DNA of 64,000 nucleotides, taken from positions 3,596,001 through 3,660,000 of the forward strand of contig WHVY01000003.1 of NCBI GenBank assembly GCA_022266195.1. The letters are read 5' to 3'. The notes under the pieces were generated by a model, which did no database searches, was not told the DNA's origin, and saw nothing but the letters and a program-made list of their open reading frames with translations. Of the stretch, positions 61,818 through 64,000 are shown in pieces. Made by a program: the position numbers and the translations under genes. Numbering within the stretch: the first letter of the stretch is position 1; each line of letters begins with the position of its first letter. The DNA comes from Tetranychus cinnabarinus (lineage: Eukaryota > Arthropoda > Arachnida > Trombidiformes > Tetranychidae).

Positions 61818-62001
61818 ATGGAGCATTTAACTTCGATGAAACATTGTTCACAATTAACAGTTGATTCATCCAAAATGGTTGTTAAACCCTTCATCACAAC
61901 ACTCAGATATCGTTCCTTACTATTCATCTTGGTTACCTTTGTGATCATCTCAACACTTTTCAATGTCAATGCACAAGCAGAAGGCTATTACAGCACCAGT
62001 G
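61818..62001 (+). CDS. First coding exon of a secreted protein (paralogue of 60096-59946), incomplete
   Basis: The exon runs from ATG 61818 to donor CCAGTG|GTAAGT and encodes 61 codons plus one base (phase 1). The N-terminal 25 residues are hydrophilic; a later in-frame start at MVVKPFITTL would give a conventional signal peptide with core SLLFILVTFVIISTLFNVNA. After the likely cleavage site comes QAEGYYSTSG at the exon end, matching FYNTNG in the divergent partner in position and intron phase. The remaining exons were not identified and may lie in 62-64 kb or beyond the window. Likely a small secreted or neuropeptide precursor; no family recognised. Confidence 0.55.
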
Positions 62002-64000
62002 GTAAGTAGACTGAACCCGTTCCCATCAACCCAAACCTCTCATCATTCATGGTTAGATAATGAGTTGTTGTTCCAGGTTAATCATCTTCAATCAGTTGCT
62101 TTCCTCACTTAACCCAAAGCTTATTACCTTTGATTGATTTCAATTTTACTTGCAATTCTCATGAGATATTAACCATTGAAAGCTTTTTCTCTTTTCTTCA
62201 TTTTTCTCGATAAATATCTTCCTCTATCCATAATAATGTACAATGAAAAGTGTGAAACAAAACGATCAAAAAAATGCGTAAAAAACAAAAGTCTCGTTGG
62301 TTCGTCTTGGTTGAGGTCATTTATCTTTTATCCATTAGTCCATTTCAATTAGCATTTAATCGTTATCTTGTCATGTTATTGATCTTCACCTTGGAGTTCC
62401 TTGACTCGATAATCCATTACACCTTTCCTTTCAACTCGCCACTTCTAATAGATGATAATTTAATGTAGAAATTGAAATTTCCATCAAATTTGCTCAACAG
62501 TCAATTCGACTCGAATTAACCTTTTCCCACCTTTAAACAGCGCAAAGCCTACACATTGAAACCTGAAAATAACAGTTGAAAAACACTTGAACGCTCAACT
62601 TTTAAGAAATTAAAATGTCCACTTCAACTGTCTATGAATATTTCAATAGCAACAACAATTATCTTATAACTTCCATTAATATTTCAATATGATTAAGCAT
62701 TTCAAGTTTCCCATATTTCAATACAAATCATTTACCAAAAGTGATTGAAATCACTTTCATTAAACAGCTATTCAAGAGGGTTTTACACCATTTTCATCCT
62801 CTTTCAACAATTGCAATCATTTGTTAATTTGATTTCACGTTAAAATCAGTTAACTGCGATTCAGGAAACAAAAGATTTTCTGTAAATTAAATTATTTCTC
62901 AACAATTTGTCAGTCAGGTTTTGTTGTTTTAAACGTGATAATTAGCTGAACGTTATTCCAATCATTTCATTGATTTTACTCGAGTAATCATTTATTTATG
63001 AATACATTTTCAATGCAAGATTATCATTTTTAATACAATACATTTCGAGTTGGCGAGTAAACAAAAGAAATGTTTGAATATTTTGTTTCAAAATATCACT
63101 TTGAGACGAGATTCAATCTATAGAAACTTGCATGATAACAAGGTTAAAGTTCAAGCAGAAAGATCAATGATCTTACCTGTTTCAGTCTAAATCATAAATG
63201 TTTTTATCATGCTTTTTCATCATGTTTATATCAGAGTAGAAGAAAAGATTTCAAAGAATCAACTATTTTAAATCAATCTTCTTATTCAACATTTAAACAT
63301 TTTATTTGCTAAAAAAAGGAATCAAAGTAAACAAATGAACAAATCTGGTTCTTTTCTGGTTCATCAACAATTAAAGGTATCTTTGTATCAAGACTGTTCA
63401 AGAATGATAATTAAAAATGGTTTGATGATTAATGCAAAAATCCTTTGCTCTTCTGGTTCATATTGTGATTGACTGTTCAGGATCTTTGCTCCTTTGGTTT
63501 CAAGTTATCCTTTGATTATGTTCAAAGTAAACTGATTATGAGATTACAGTTTATTCATTTTAACATAATTTTGATGCTGATTATCATCATTATTATTATA
63601 ACTTGGATTGACATTATCTTGTTTAACCAGATTGCCTCAACTTGTTGACATTTAAACAGAACCAAAAAAGCTCATCCAAATAGTTCATCTATTATCATCT
63701 CATGAAGGGTGAAAAATTGTTCACTCAACTCTTCGTATAATATTTACAATTAGATGGTTTCTTTGATAACATTTGTGGCTTTAATTTGAACATTTTCAAT
63801 TAGATTACCAATGAAAACTATTCTCATAAATTTAACTCTAAACTTACTTTCCGTCTTCATCAACCTGAGAACTGAGCATTCAAAATACAGAACAAATTTC
63901 TCATTCAATCATCTTAATCTATTGAAATGCAACCGGTAATTAGCTCATAAAATTCATTCGAAATTCAATTCTAAGTTTTGAAAACACTGAAGCAAAATCT
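62002..64000. other. Presumed intron and gene-poor right edge
   Basis: AT-rich sequence following the donor at 62002. A 64-codon ORF at 62274-62468 is hydrophobic but has no supporting signals. No further exon recognised up to the window end. Confidence 0.45.

Overview
The window is arthropod nuclear DNA, most likely from a chelicerate mite; a spider mite such as Tetranychus would fit. The sequence is AT-rich. Genes are compact and closely packed, with mostly short GT-AG introns and no operons. The gene set is animal: an arthropod N-cadherin of the EGF/laminin-G type, an agatoxin-like neuropeptide, TCERG1, SLC25A38 and a mitochondrial ribosomal protein. The species is an inference, since no marker gene is present. 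Exon boundaries were worked out by hand from splice signals and reading phase, and no cDNA evidence was available.

Layout, 1-44 kb (gene-dense): an unrecognised gene runs off the left edge (1-444, -). It is followed by the pseudouridine synthase RPUSD2 (-), tRNA-Trp(CCA) (+), a membrane-anchored SDR9C/BDH1-like dehydrogenase (+), a mariner-type MITE, a divergent ionotropic receptor (+), MRPS14 (-) and a nine-exon CadN (14.2-23.8 kb, -). Next come a PSMG3-like proteasome chaperone (+), a hAT-type MITE, a 71-aa membrane protein (+), a C8orf33/UPF0488 homologue (-), an SLC35A nucleotide-sugar transporter (+), glutamine synthetase (-), an unrecognised 187-aa protein (-), TCERG1 with a tandemly duplicated WW exon (+), a mosaic duplication of glutamine synthetase and SLC25A38 pieces, and SLC25A38 (-).

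Layout, 44-64 kb (gene-poor): this part holds two long inverted-repeat elements built from one related module (44.67-47.34 kb and 55.97-56.91 kb). The second is bounded by a perfect 9-bp target-site duplication. Between and beyond them are only secreted-protein genes: a Gly/His-rich protein (+), an agatoxin-like peptide precursor (-, signal exon not located), and two head-to-head first exons of paralogous secreted proteins whose remaining exons were not found.

The genes do not form a pathway. They are unrelated housekeeping genes (RNA modification, mitochondrial translation and glycine import, proteasome assembly, transcription elongation, glutamine synthesis) beside neural genes (CadN, ionotropic receptor, neuropeptide). 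The most unusual material is the set of transposon-derived and duplicated structures, plus the secreted-protein genes of the right-hand 20 kb.
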